From Pyrenopolyporus hunteri (lineage: Eukaryota; Ascomycota; Sordariomycetes; Xylariales; Hypoxylaceae), in the NCBI GenBank assembly GCA_902806595.1, contig CADCXC010000013.1, forward strand, positions 372,001 through 436,000: a stretch of 64,000 nucleotides of DNA, given 5' to 3'. Shown one piece after another: positions 40,782 to 52,162 of this stretch. Under the pieces are notes generated by a model. It had not been told where the DNA came from, did no database searches, and saw only the letters and a list, made by a program, of their open reading frames with translations. The translations under genes and the position numbers were made by a program. The stretch's first letter is position 1. Every line of letters begins with the position of its first letter.

Positions 40782-43700
40782 AGTAAGGGTTATCTATTCT
40801 AAGAGCTTAGATATAATACTTGCTATATTATTACTGTACACCGTGAAACCCGTGTCGCATTACCAAATTTGCCCCATTCCAGATCTTGCCATGAGGCTCT
40901 GATGGGGATACCAAGTTCTAGGTACCTAACGTAAGGCATGGAAGTATAGGTACTTATAAGACTAAGGAAGCTAGTATAACCAAAAGTCTGCGGCTAATAA
41001 TGATCTAGTAAGTTATCGCAATAATATAACTATAAGTTATATTATGTAGTTCGCGGAGGTTTACCGAGAAAGCGCTATATCAAGGAGAGATACCTACAGT
41101 AAATACTACACGTGTTCTACTATGTTTTAGTAGTATATTCTATATCGAATTGTCTTGATAGATGTGAAGATTATCACAATGTATATCAACGATAATGGTA
41201 GACCCTTAACTATGACGAGGGCGACTTCCATAATAATAACAGTTTAACACATCATATCCCAATTTCCGAGATCATAACTAGAGGAGGAGAGCCTTTTCTC
41301 CTGTTCATATATGTATCAGTAATCTGGGATTGATTTATTATTTTCTTTGATTAAACTTAAATATGCTACATTACACGTGGTAAGTATCCATGAGATGCTG
41401 CTCGTATCTTCTATTCAGACGCTCGAGGAAGACGTAATTTCGGCGGAGGAGCCTTATCCATGCTACGTGCTGCCATAGGGGGCCTACCTTTACCTAGCTT
41501 ACCAAACCTGAAGGATATATGGGACGACGAGTAAAATCTTTGGAAGCTTATCGAGAGGATATGCCCTCGCTGGCTGACTCCTGATAAAAAGTTTCTGAAT
41601 TGCCATAAAGAGCTTTCCCGTACCTAGGTACATTACTGGAGGCCGTGGCTAGGATATTATAGAGGTTTCTACACTTAAAAGGAAGGAACTCTAGGCAGGT
41701 TGACAGCAGGTACTGGGGGGTTCAGTTGTCGATTTACTTGCCAATTTTGAGAAACACCCCATCGAGTTCTTCCGGAAGATATTGGTGAGGTGTCGGTTTG
41801 TCTCTCCCTAGTACACTAGGGGACGTGTTGCAGTTTTACACATTGTCCATCAATTTAATAATAAATAAATCCACCATTAACCTAGAAGTATCTTTTCCGG
41901 TCGTAGTCCCTCGTCTTAGGTGTTATTTCGCCTTCAGACTTAGTTACAGTAATATCAATGGAAAAGCGGGGCTAGAATAGGGGCTCCCTACGGTTCCCCT
42001 ATATACGAGTTATAGACTCTGAGAGGAGCAAAGGGTAAGAAACAGAAGGAGGACGATGCAGAGTCGAGGCTGTGTTGTAGGATGCTAGCATCTTGACCGG
42101 GAGTGTCTTTGCGGCCACCTTCTGTGCTAGGGGGCATTTTGGGGACCCCTCGGTTATAGTTGATAAACTTGCGAAAGAATAGTATATTAAAAGTTCCAGA
42201 GGTTTTAGTGAAAATATCTCTTCCCCATCCAATAGGCTCAATGTAAGGTCATTCAAATTAATTAATAAGCCCATCGCTCTTCGAATTTGCTCGATTGACG
42301 CGCGATCGCTTCGTGCTGAAATAATATCACAGCTACGAAAGCGGCTTAGTAGGTACTTATCTAACTATGTTTCTATTAGAGTGAAATCATACCAGAGCTA
42401 CCCAAAGTAATTTATATTCCAAATCGTTAACTGGTTCCAGAAAGGGACTTGTGCATGTTTCTATTGACTTAGCCTTCAGGCAGTTCTTCATAACTTTATC
42501 CTTATATTTACGTTCTTAAAATGATGTAATTGCTCCTTTTGTGTGCCTTAATTATAAAACCGAAGAATGATACAAGTAGGCCTTCAGGCTGGTCCAGAAA
42601 GGGCGGTACAGAAATGAAAACCTTTATTATAGACCTATAGCTATCCTCGGAAAGCCGCCCCCTTCAATAACACGGAGGAATCGATATATTTTTCGTCTTG
42701 GCGCCAATGAGCGGTGTACTCGAATAGAATATTGGAGTAGAAGAGGGTTCCATCGTGTTTTAAAAGATCATGTATTTATGTAGGCTAGGTATCAACGGCG
42801 GCTTATTGAAAACAACCTGTCATTTTCTGGAGATATGAAACGTATGATATCCAAGCCGTTAATCTGGATAGTTTGGACGATTTGCGTGGCGACAGAGTTG
42901 TTTCCCTCACCATATATATGATTGACCTTAAAGCGTAGTCTAGCTGTAAGGTCCGGCTGGGAACAGGTGCTTTTAATGGATTAGAACCTATGATTTTAAA
43001 GGGATGAGTAGAGCATGAGGTAATGTCTGAAATGATGCCGGAAGCTAATTGGCAGGTGACGGTGTTAATGGCAGAGAATGGATTAGTGATTGTCTGCTTC
43101 ATAATGTACCTATGGGATCCTCTACCCCCCCTTTATTCATGCAATCCAATCCTCCAAAACGAGTCACTACCGACCCAAGTGGACAATGTAACCCCTATTC
43201 TTACCTTCCGACAGGGATTGGTATCACCTACTTAAATGGCAAACATTCAGAAATGGATAAAGACGGGAAGAAACTACAATAAACGAAAATGATCTCGACG
43301 AGAACGGACGCTTACGCTAAAATATATGATTAATTGACGTCCCCGCGTATCCCCCTCGCCGTTGCTCTCTGAGAATTGTTAGATTCACTGTGTTAGGGTA
43401 ATATCAGGCATCCTCTCACCACTATGCTATCTATTAGCATGCCTGGTGCTTCTCTTGCAATGCAACCCGATTGCAGAAGCCTCCAAAGCGATTTCTCAAT
43501 AATACTACGCTGGAACTTGAATAATAGTAAGCAAGAACCACTGGATTGGCCCTCGGTAGACAACCCATAGGTGGTATGTTCCCAGCCCGAGGCGACCATA
43601 TCATTCCTATGTACCTTAAGTACTACCTACGGAACCGATAATCATGTCTGGAGTGAGATCGATGTTGCGACAGCCGCGCGGGATAAGACGAAGCTTTTAA

Positions 43701-43833
43701 GGATTTATCTATTGATAGAAATGGTAAATAAATGCGAGAAAGACGTGTCTTCAAACCCTCAACCTGAGATTCCTAGCTATCTAGCTCTTAGGATACATTT
43801 ACCATTCTTCGAGCTCGAGCGACAAACAGCAAG
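40782..43833. other. 3-kb gene-poor spacer right of the hAT nest
   Basis: Composition returns to normal directly after the AGTAAGGG duplication. Short frames on both strands (for example 41999-42274 minus, 42803-43102 minus) match nothing I recognise and lack intron or start context. TAGGTACCTA-type motifs recur (about 40920, 41625). No RNA gene or terminal repeat was seen. Decayed genes cannot be excluded. Confidence 0.5.
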
Positions 43834-45408
43834 ATGGGAGACTCTACGCAGACTACGCCTGACGTAATGTCCATCTTAAACAGCCCGGCTACTCAGCCTC
43901 CCGAAGGGGTAATTCAAAATCTAGATAATCCGCCAAATGGAAACGGAAGGGCTATTGCTCTTGCCGTCATATGCATATTCCTCACGGGCACCGCCTGGCT
44001 GCTGCGCGCGTTTTCGCGCCTCTTCCTCATCAAGAAGCTTCGCATCGAAGATTGTACGTATTACCGAACATGCAAATTGACTTACGTCTTTAATAACCAG
44101 TGGCGTTAGACCTGGGGTTATGTGCCTTTGTATGTACAACCCCGAATATCTAGGACTTGATAACGTTGGGATTGTGCAGTCTGCTGACGGCGTCGCTAGG
44201 GATTCTACATCAGTACCGCCTGGAGTTACTTTCGTTTCCTAGAAGTCATTGGCCTCTTCGTACACCAATGGGATATTCGGGGATACCAGTTGGTTGATAT
44301 GGCATATGTACGTCTCGATATCTCTCTTCAGCCTTCTTGTACGAGGTATATCAGGTACCTTGGTTATCATCCGCGCTGCTAATGGGTCTGGTTCTCAAGA
44401 TCGTTTTCGTTTTAGATTTCTCCTATACGCTCAACCAACTCTTCGTTAAGACTGCGATCCTACTCGAATGGGCGCGAATATTTACGCCGAACCGCAACCG
44501 CAACATTTTCTTCTGGGTCAGCCGCTTTTTGGTATTCGCGACAATGGCAGTATATATAGGGAGTCTACTTAGTATTTTAATCGGGTGTCTGCCCCCCTTG
44601 CCGGTCTGGGGCTACTGGATCCCGGGAAAATGCGTTATTCAGAGGGACCGGGCTGTCATTGCCGCTGCCTTTAATATCATCCTGGATTTCTTCATTCTAA
44701 TTCTACCGCAAAAAATCATCTGGAATTTGGAAATGAATCGAGGACGCAAAATTGGCGTATCGATTATCTTCTCCGTTGGCCTCCTGTATGTTTGCCCCTT
44801 GACCCCTTTCTTACGCCTCCAACCCCCGCCCCCACCAGACGGCTGATATTGGATATCCTCATAGCGCATGTGCTTGCGCGGTTGGCCGCTTAGGGACCAC
44901 CCTGGTATACATATATTTGGAAGAGGAACATGGGACGGGCGACTCAACTTACGTTATTGGCCTAACCTTCCTATGGATCTTCGCAGAGGAAACTTGCGCT
45001 CTACTTGTCTTCTCCGTGCCTTCGATACCGAAGGTGTTTACCGGGACTAGCCTGGGATCGAAGATGCTGGCTTCGTGGCATTCCTGGAAAAGCTTCACTC
45101 CGGGGTTGATGAGTCGCCAAACACCTAAGGCGGCCGGTAGCTCTATCCGCCTCTGGCCAGTTCGCACAGCGGGTAGCGCCCATAGCAGCTTGCCCGTATA
45201 TCGCATGGATGAGGAAACACAAGCGCAGGGTATCGCTGAACCCGACAAAGTGCATGCAGCATATATGGAGGAGCAAAGCGAACATCGGGACCCCAGACTC
45301 TCGGATACTGGTATCCTGAAGACAACTGAGTTGGACCAGCACCACGACTCGGCATCGAGGATACCTCCTGATTCCTACATGGAACGCCAACATCCCTGGA
45401 TGAAATAA
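43834..45408 (+). CDS. PTH11-like fungal rhodopsin-domain integral membrane protein
   Basis: Five exons are proposed: 43834-44053, 44101-44129, 44200-44307, 44355-44785 and 44865-45408, giving 443 residues with all phases consistent. The protein has seven hydrophobic segments and the family's landmarks: KLRIED after helix 1-2, GLFVHQWDIR, FVKTAILLEWARIF, and TYVIGLTFLWIFAEETC before PSIPKVF. The last 110 residues are a hydrophilic cytoplasmic tail. Family members resemble the G-protein-coupled receptor Pth11 of Magnaporthe, but most have no known ligand. Exon 2 is only 29 nt and intron 3 only 47 nt without a clear branch point, so the region 44054-44354 is the least certain part of the model. 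Confidence 0.82.
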
Positions 45409-45850
45409 TGGGTTAATGTGAATATGAAAAGGTGGGGGATTTCGATTTTGAACTAGGTGGCATTGATCTGTAAAGTATGTTAGGACTGAATAATCATCGT
45501 TGATTCCCTGTACAACTTAGGCAGCGTGTTACTCATTAGGGGCGTAAACATACCGCATAGTGGGTAGTATTTCAGCGACCAGAGTTATTTTTACGTTATT
45601 CCCGAGCTAAACAACAAGAGAAGCCTATCATGAAATGGCGCCCATTAAGGGTTTAGTCCCAGCTCTGTCAGGTATATGCCTTCGTGTTTGAAGGTGTTAC
45701 CCCTGAACCCCTATTTTTGTATGCGCCCGGGTCTCTTCGTCATATTTCTACTCATACTCATCCTGGGAACATACATTCATTGCCTGGGGTACGTGTATGA
45801 TGTAAACATATAGCGAGCAACATGGTCCCGTGGGTGGTTCCGGAGTTCCT
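45409..45850. other. Convergent spacer
   Basis: 442 bp between the 3' ends of the rhodopsin-domain gene and the isoorotate decarboxylase gene. Nothing but presumed 3' UTRs is visible. Confidence 0.5.
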
Positions 45851-46999
45851 TCATCCGTCCTCATGCAGACGCAACACCTTAACCGCGTTCCCTCCCATGA
45901 CCGCCCTGCCCCCTTCGCTCGCGTCGCCTAGAGCCTTCCTCACAGCCTCCGCATTCCACACCATGCTCTCCCACTCGCCCTGCTCGTCGCTGTTCAACGG
46001 CGGGAAGAACGGGTGATCCGTGCCGAACATCAATCTATCAACGCCACCAGCCTCGATCGCCGCTTTGAGCCCGACCTCCGAGTACACAACAGCATCCAGG
46101 TAAATCTGCTCGCGAAGGACCTGCCAGATCGTCCGCCGCCCGGGCCCCGCCTTACCCTCGCGCACCAGATGTCCATCGTGCACAATGCAGCTTTCGATGC
46201 GACCTGCGAGGAACGGCAGCGTCCCGCCGCTATGCGCTAGTAATAAGCGCAGTTCCGGGACTTGATCGAACACGCCTGCCAGATACATGCGCGCGACGGC
46301 GATCGTGGTCTCCATAGGGAAGCCCAGGGCCAGCGGAAGCACATGGCCGTACTCTTCCGTGGCGCGGGGTCCCCACACCTCGCTTGGGAGCCCGTAGTGC
46401 GGGTGTAGGAACGCGGTTAACTTGTTGGCAGCCAGCGCGCGGAACACCGGCACCAGCGCTGGGTCGTCGAGCCCCTTGCCGAGCCCCGACGTGCCGAGGA
46501 TCACGCCGCGGCAGTACTTGAGGCTGCGAACGTGCCCGACAGCCGCAAGAAGCGTCTCGGGCGGCGCGGTTAATGGGAGCGTTGCGAAGAAGAACAGGCG
46601 GCCGGGCGCTTCGGCGCACATGTTGGAGAACTCCTGGTTGATGGACTTGGCGGTCTCGCCGGCGTCCTCAGGTGGGAGGAAGTCCAGCCACGGATTCGCG
46701 AGCGATATGACCGAGATGTCTATCTTATGGGTATCCATGAAGTGCAGTTTCTGGCTTAGGGATGAGTAGTGTGTCGTGACGGGGCGGCCGGGGATGTGCA
46801 ACGACGTCTTCTCCGGATTTTCCGAGGTGATCTTGCCGAGGGACTCCGCTTCGGCGGGAAGGATGATGAGGCGGGGCTCCTTCGCGCCGGCGAACTTCCG
46901 GATTAGGGGTATGTTTTTTCTAGATTCCAGGAGTTGCACGTATGCGGGGGGATACATGTGTGTGTGGACGTCCACCACACGATGTGTTGATGAGCTCAT
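45851..46999 (-). CDS. Isoorotate (uracil-5-carboxylate) decarboxylase, amidohydrolase-2 family
   Basis: A single uninterrupted exon of 382 residues starts at ATG 46997-46999. Metal ligands of the ACMSD-type amidohydrolase barrel are visible: DVHTH (His12, His14), LHPHYGLP (His199, His201), LLAHSGG (His256) and FGTDHPFFPP (Asp328). The whole chain resembles the structurally characterised fungal isoorotate decarboxylase closely, by memory of that family. The enzyme removes CO2 from 5-carboxyuracil to give uracil, the last step of the fungal thymine/thymidine salvage route. It is divergent from, and 778 bp away from, the thymine-7-hydroxylase that makes its substrate, which strongly supports the assignment over other decarboxylases of the family. 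Confidence 0.9.
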   Translation of the reverse strand: MSSSTHRVVDVHTHMYPPAYVQLLESRKNIPLIRKFAGAKEPRLIILPAEAESLGKITSENPEKTSLHIPGRPVTTHYSSLSQKLHFMDTHKIDISVISLANPWLDFLPPEDAGETAKSINQEFSNMCAEAPGRLFFFATLPLTAPPETLLAAVGHVRSLKYCRGVILGTSGLGKGLDDPALVPVFRALAANKLTAFLHPHYGLPSEVWGPRATEEYGHVLPLALGFPMETTIAVARMYLAGVFDQVPELRLLLAHSGGTLPFLAGRIESCIVHDGHLVREGKAGPGRRTIWQVLREQIYLDAVVYSEVGLKAAIEAGGVDRLMFGTDHPFFPPLNSDEQGEWESMVWNAEAVRKALGDASEGGRAVMGGNAVKVLRLHEDG

Positions 47000-47777
47000 A
47001 GTGTCGACTTCTACGCCGAATTAGGCGTTTGGGTTGACGAGAATAATTTTCCGCATATAGTGAATTTGAATATGAGCGGCCAGATCTGTCTTGGGTAAAA
47101 CAAATATAGACGGTACTTGGAAGGGAACGGCCCGAGGCCAACCGAAATGAATTTTTCACAATGTGTAAGGGTCGTGCTGGGATAGTCGCCCCTTGGAGCG
47201 CATACTATGCCGAGTACGAGTGAGATTTCGGTTGGAATCGCCCGTTCGATCCTATATGGAGCGCAAAGGGTCTGAAGCCGCACCAAACCCTGTGTCCATC
47301 CTCGAATCTTGCCTGATGCACGGCTCATCGGTCATACCCCACACTCGAGAGGTCGTATCTATAGCGCCTGTTTCTATTCCCTGAATACCCCTCTCGGAGC
47401 TTATCTCATGCGGCGTTCTAAAGGAGGAATGGCTTATCTCCATGGCGGGGTTCCCAGATATAACTGTATGTTTCAGATTTAGTGATACGTTGATATGACA
47501 CCAGAGATTGTGACCCGGAATAAGATAAAGAGCCCGCCTCATAGTGCAGTTCTCGCCGAGTCTCACATTCCTTCGGAATTGACCGACTCCATGTGTTTTG
47601 AGCAAAATACTACTAAAGCTGAATGATACCCTATGCGACGTGTAAAGGGAGTATCTTTTCTTCCAGCCTCGTTCTCGCTCTCTTTGCAACAAGTCATTTT
47701 GGTCGACCTTACCCGACCTGTTAGTTAGGCAAGTAACGTATATCTGTAGCCATCGATCTCTCGATTAGAAAATAGCA
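47000..47777. promoter_or_regulatory. Shared divergent promoter region of the thymine-salvage gene pair
   Basis: 778 bp separate the start codons of isoorotate decarboxylase (minus) and thymine-7-hydroxylase (plus). Any co-regulation would act here. I did not recognise a specific binding site, and no small gene is supported inside. Confidence 0.45.
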
Positions 47778-48924
47778 ATGGAGGCGACTGCAGTTAAGAG
47801 CGAGGGCCTCGTCATCCCGGTAGGTCTCCCGGGAACGCTATTTTATACTGCGACTTGGGAGTACATGACTGAGCACAAGAAACCCTTAGCTTATCGACTT
47901 CTCTCAATTTCTTAACGGAAACCCGGAGCAGAGAAAGCAAACCGCCGATGCCATCCTCCACGGCTTTCAAACAGCGGGGTTTATCTATCTGAAAGGCCTG
48001 CCTATCACGCCCGAGTATCGGAAGCACGTGTTCGAAACGTCGGCGAAGTACTTCAGGCTCCCTCGCGAAATCAAGGAGTCTCATTCCTGGACTACACCCG
48101 AGGCAAACCGGGGATACTCCGCTCCAGGCAGGGAGAAGACCACAGTCCTAAAGGATATCAACGACGTCAAGAAGCTGAGAGATGCCGCGCCCGACCTGAA
48201 GGAAAGCCTAGAGATTGGCCGTGAAGGCGAACCGGGGCATCCGAACCACTGGCCCGAGGAGGAGGGTGAGCTGGTGGGATTTAAAGAAACCATGCTCGGA
48301 TTTCATGCCAAGTGTAAGGACCTGCACATGGAAGTCATGCGCGCCATCGCCGTTGGCCTGGGCATCGAGGAGACGTGGTTTGACAGCTACACCGACGTCG
48401 GAGATAACACTCTGCGGCTTCTCCACTATCCTGAGGTCCGAAGGGACGTCTTCGCCGTCAACCCTGGACAAGTTCGCACCGGTGCGCATAGTGATTACGG
48501 CTCGATCACGCTGCTCTTCCAGGACTCCCAAGGCGGTTTGCAGGTGAAGAGCCCGACGGGTGTTTTCGTCGATGCGGCGCCCATCGAGGATACGTGTGTC
48601 GTAAACGCCGGCGACCTGTTAGCGAGGTGGAGCAACGATAACATCAAAAGCACCATCCACCGCGTTGTGGAACCGCCGTCCCGGCAGGACGAGATATACC
48701 CTGCCAGATATAGCATAGCGTATGTGTCCATATACATACCATATAATAGGCCGCCCAGGGTGGAGGTGAATGGCTAACATGATGACCCTAGGTATTTCTG
48801 CAATCCCAACTTTCAGAGCTATATCGAGGCCATTCCTAAAACTTACGCTACCGAGAAGGATAGGAAATACGAAGGGATCAATAGTGGCCAGTATCTAGTT
48901 CAGAGGCTAACGGCCACCTACTAA
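47778..48924 (+). CDS. Thymine-7-hydroxylase (thymine dioxygenase), Fe(II)/2-oxoglutarate dependent
   Basis: Three exons, 47778-47819, 47890-48719 and 48792-48924, give 334 residues, matching the usual length of about 333. Introns of 70 and 72 bp have GTAGGT and GTATGT donors; the second has a GCTAAC branch. The double-stranded beta-helix iron triad is His214-x-Asp216 (HSDYGS) and His271 (TIHRVV), and RYSIAY supplies the Arg that binds 2-oxoglutarate. The N-terminal IDF...GF..AGFIYL pattern is the isopenicillin-N-synthase-like fold. The enzyme oxidises thymine stepwise to 5-hydroxymethyluracil, 5-formyluracil and 5-carboxyuracil. Length, motif positions and near-identity to the Neurospora enzyme as I remember it, together with the decarboxylase next door, make the call strong. 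Confidence 0.93.
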
Positions 48925-49691
48925 GTAGCTTAGCATGGCTCGACCAAGACTGGCACTCTTTTCTTCTCTCTTCGAGTCGTATCATCGGAAGGTGTTCATG
49001 GGGTTGGATAGGAACGGGAGTCTGTTAGGTGATGATCGCCGGATTCAGTTCGGTTGGCTGTCGTGGACGTCGGATATTGGACGTTGAGACGTTTCTTCAT
49101 TCGGCAATGTTTCCTCTTAAAAGAGTAGCTCTCATTTGTTGGGTCGGAATTATATGACGAACCAATTCAATATTTTGGGGCTCTTTATTTTGGGATTGTC
49201 GCGGTGGATGTGCTCGAAACAAATTGAAGATTTTAAGAGGTCCGGGTGATATGCAGCTAAACGCTATAGTATGCATGCCACGACACTTGGAAGATTGATA
49301 AGAGAAGGAGCTTCGCTAAGGTGGATCTTGCCCGCGCGGAATAAAACGTCATTAGGTTCGGAAGAATGAGCTGCTGTAGACAGTGGAGAGGGAGGTGCCA
49401 CAGCATGCACGTACATGTAGGACTCTTAACGTTCATGCTGTGGCTCTAACATGGTAGGTACGTGTAGCGAGGATACCTTATGTACCTCATTGAACCGTAG
49501 ATCCATACGAGGTACCTATATTGTACCCACCTATACTCGGTTAGCTGCGCGGTACCTATAGTGTACGGCCTAGCACCGCCTAGCTACCTTAACATGTCCC
49601 CCGGTCTGTCTGAAGGCTCCTCGACTTTTTCTCCTTCCTAACATCCGATTCGATTTCTCTCGTTCGTTCTCTTTCTCGATGGGGGTTCAAG
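48925..49691. other. Intergenic spacer with hairpin and TAGGTACC-type motifs
   Basis: 767 bp without a gene. It has a perfect 11-bp inverted repeat, GCCACAGCATG at 49397-49407 with its complement at 49434-49444, and several GGTACCTA motifs between 49450 and 49570. The stretch presumably includes the promoter of the hydrolase at 49692. Confidence 0.5.
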
Positions 49692-51077
49692 ATGAAGAAG
49701 ATTCTGTTGCTGGTGTTCATTCACGGCTTCAAGGTAACGGCCTTTGCTTTTCCTCTGTCCTACTCCATCCTTTCTACTTCTGCTTTCCTCATCTCCTCTC
49801 TTCCTCTTCGCTCTAACACAATTACCGGAAATAGGGGGATGACAACACCTTTGGTGAGAAGTCCGAGTTCGCACAGCACCTTGCTGCCATTGTGGGCGCC
49901 GCGTTGCCCAAGGTCTCGGTGCGCGCCGTCACATATCCTCGCTATGAAACCCGTGGGGATTTAAACGAGTGTGTCGACCGCTTTCGCGACTGGCTATTGA
50001 ACCGGGTCATCGACCTCGAGGTGGCCACCGGCAACCCTGCACCAACCGTTGACCCATCCGTCCACACGATCCTTATCGGACACTCCATGGGTGGTATTGT
50101 CGCCGCCGAGACCGCCATCGCCATCGCCTCCGAGGTACCCATCATCAAGCCCCAGACGAAGGCTAGCAATCGCGACAGCACCACCGTCCTCGTCGACGAG
50201 CACCTGACTCCTAGTAGTCTTATGTTTCCGTATATCCAAGGTGTCCTCGCCTTCGACACGCCCTTCCTCGGCATCTCGCCGGGTGTCGTTGCCCATGGCG
50301 CTGAGGGCCACTACAACACTGCCACCGCCGCCCTGGCCCAGCTCAACGGGCTGTCCAACATCTTCTGGAATAACTATAACGAAGCTGCCGGAAATACCGG
50401 CGGTAAGAAGCCAGCCGGCGCGTTGCCTGCTCCGGAACCGCCAGCGCAGGAGAAGAAAAAGAAGCAGGAAGGCGTCGGGTGGGGATGGGGTCAGATCGCA
50501 GTTATGGCCGGGGCAGCAGGAGCCCTAGCGGCGGGAGGTGCGGCGGCGTATATGAATCGGGAGCACCTAAGTACGGGATTGTCGTGGGTAAGCTCGCACT
50601 TAGAGTTCGTGGGGTGCCTGGCGCGGGGATCGGAGCTGCGGGCGCGCATGACGAAGATGATGCAGCTCGATCAGGATTATGGAGTTGGCTTCGCGAACCT
50701 GTACACGCGGCTCGGGAACGCGGCTGCCGCTAAACAGGTCAGCAAAGTAGGCACCATCGTAGGTAACGAGCGAACGTTTTGCAACCTACCGTCGCGTCGC
50801 GATGCAGGTTTGTGGAAGGAGGCTATCAATGACAAAGCAAGGGATGAGATTGGCGCGCATATGGGTAAGTTTGCGTTCCCCGTAGCTTCGTTCCTTTGTC
50901 CTTACTTTTCTGGTAACTGGACTCGGCCAAAGTGGATACTAACTAACGGGCGTAGCTATGTTCGAACCGAAAGACAATCCTGGGTACCGTAAGCTATCCG
51001 AAGACTCGAAGAACCTGATCGTGCGCTGGTCACGTAATGAGTGGTACGAATCGAGTGGGCGACTATCGCTTCGATAA
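49692..51077 (+). CDS. Alpha/beta hydrolase, DUF676-like lipase, with internal membrane segment
   Basis: Three exons, 49692-49733, 49835-50864 and 50956-51077, give 397 residues; introns are 101 and 91 bp with CTAAC-type branches. The chain starts MKKILLLVFIHGFKG, where HGF is the oxyanion-hole strand of the fold, and the nucleophile elbow is GHSMGG with Ser98. A Gly/Ala-rich hydrophobic helix (WGQIAVMAGAAGALAAGGAA, about residue 205-225) could anchor it in a membrane. The substrate is unknown; related fungal proteins are annotated as putative serine esterases. The first intron lies directly behind the oxyanion motif, so a gene caller that misses it would lose the catalytic N-terminus. Confidence 0.85.
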
Positions 51078-51283
51078 CCAAAAAGTACCAAGCGCGGATC
51101 GGTCTACGCATTATAGTGTACGATTCAATACCTGGATTTGCATCTATCACACGCTTCCTCAGGCACCTATATATGATACTCCAACCCCTTATAGGGTTAT
51201 TCATGAATATATTATCCTACCTACAAGGCTTTGTAGCCATTCACATCTACACCTATACTTGAACGCATGGAAACTCTTATTAC

Positions 51284-52162
51284 CTAAGTAGCCTTCTTGT
51301 CCGATACCTTGTCCTGAGCCTTCGCCGCCTTGAAGACCTTTCGCCTTTGGGCCATCATATGTGTGTACATAATATACGCCGCTGGAAGTTTTGTCAGCAC
51401 TTCTGTAACACGAAAAGGTTGTAATACATCCACTCACATGGGGGGTAGACCAGCGCGACGTAACAAAAAAGAACGGTCGAATAGAGCGGGCTGACGCCCT
51501 CCTTGGCGGGTTCAACGGCCCGCCAGATCAAGTAGGCCTCGCTCGAGATGCCGACGGGGTATAGCACGAAGAAGGTGTGATAGCGGAGCCAATGCAGCAC
51601 GGCGGGTGGTCGGCCGCCCGAAGAGAGCGACAGCGCAAAGTACGAGTATCGGATAACCTCGGTGACCGCCCAAGCCACCAGCATACTCGAGTAGGCCAAG
51701 CTGCTATAGTTGTCGCCGCTGCCACGCCCCTGCGCGAGCTCGGGGAACAGGCCCGTTATCCCCCATACAATCGCGTACCGGCTGAAGACTTGCATGAAGG
51801 TCGTGAAGAAGGGAGCACGTACAACGCCTGTTGCGGCAGGGTGTTAGCTTTGGCAGGTATACTTGATATCTCGAGTCGGATTTGTTGGTACTAGGCGAGA
51901 TGTAGAGACGGAATTTAGACCCAATTAATAGATCAAACGTACCTAGAAGCGAATGCAATACCTCCATACCAGCCAACGTCTGCGTCCACTTGCAGAACTC
52001 GCCGACGGCCGGGTAGACGAGCTCAGGTCCGGCCGTGAGGTTGGCACCGACGACGCGGCCCAGGACGGTGAGCCAGAGGACGGCGGACACGGCATTGTAG
52101 AGGATCAAGTAGCCATTCTTCAAAGGTGAAGCCTTCTTGGCAGTCTTCGTGTTGTCGGCCAT
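51284..52162 (-). CDS. PHS1: Very-long-chain (3R)-3-hydroxyacyl-CoA dehydratase PHS1
   Basis: Three exons, 52162-51943, 51827-51438 and 51381-51284, give 235 residues; introns are 115 and 56 bp. The protein has six hydrophobic segments, and the PTPLA/PHS1 signature WAVTEVIRYSYFAL contains the catalytic Glu with conserved Tyr residues nearby; other landmarks are YLILYNAVSAVLW, LEVLHSLLG-like (MEVLHSLLG) and VYPPSAYIMY. It removes water from 3-hydroxyacyl-CoA in the ER fatty-acid elongation cycle that makes the C26 chains of sphingolipids; the yeast gene is essential. The C-terminus is Lys-rich (KKAT), as expected for ER retention. A hAT transposon starts 167 bp upstream of the start codon, so its promoter is very short or partly displaced. 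Confidence 0.92.

Noticed and set aside
42803..43102. Possible fragment of a fungal transcription factor on the minus strand
   Set aside because: Only a vague hydrophobic/charged pattern; no motif, start or splice context supports it.
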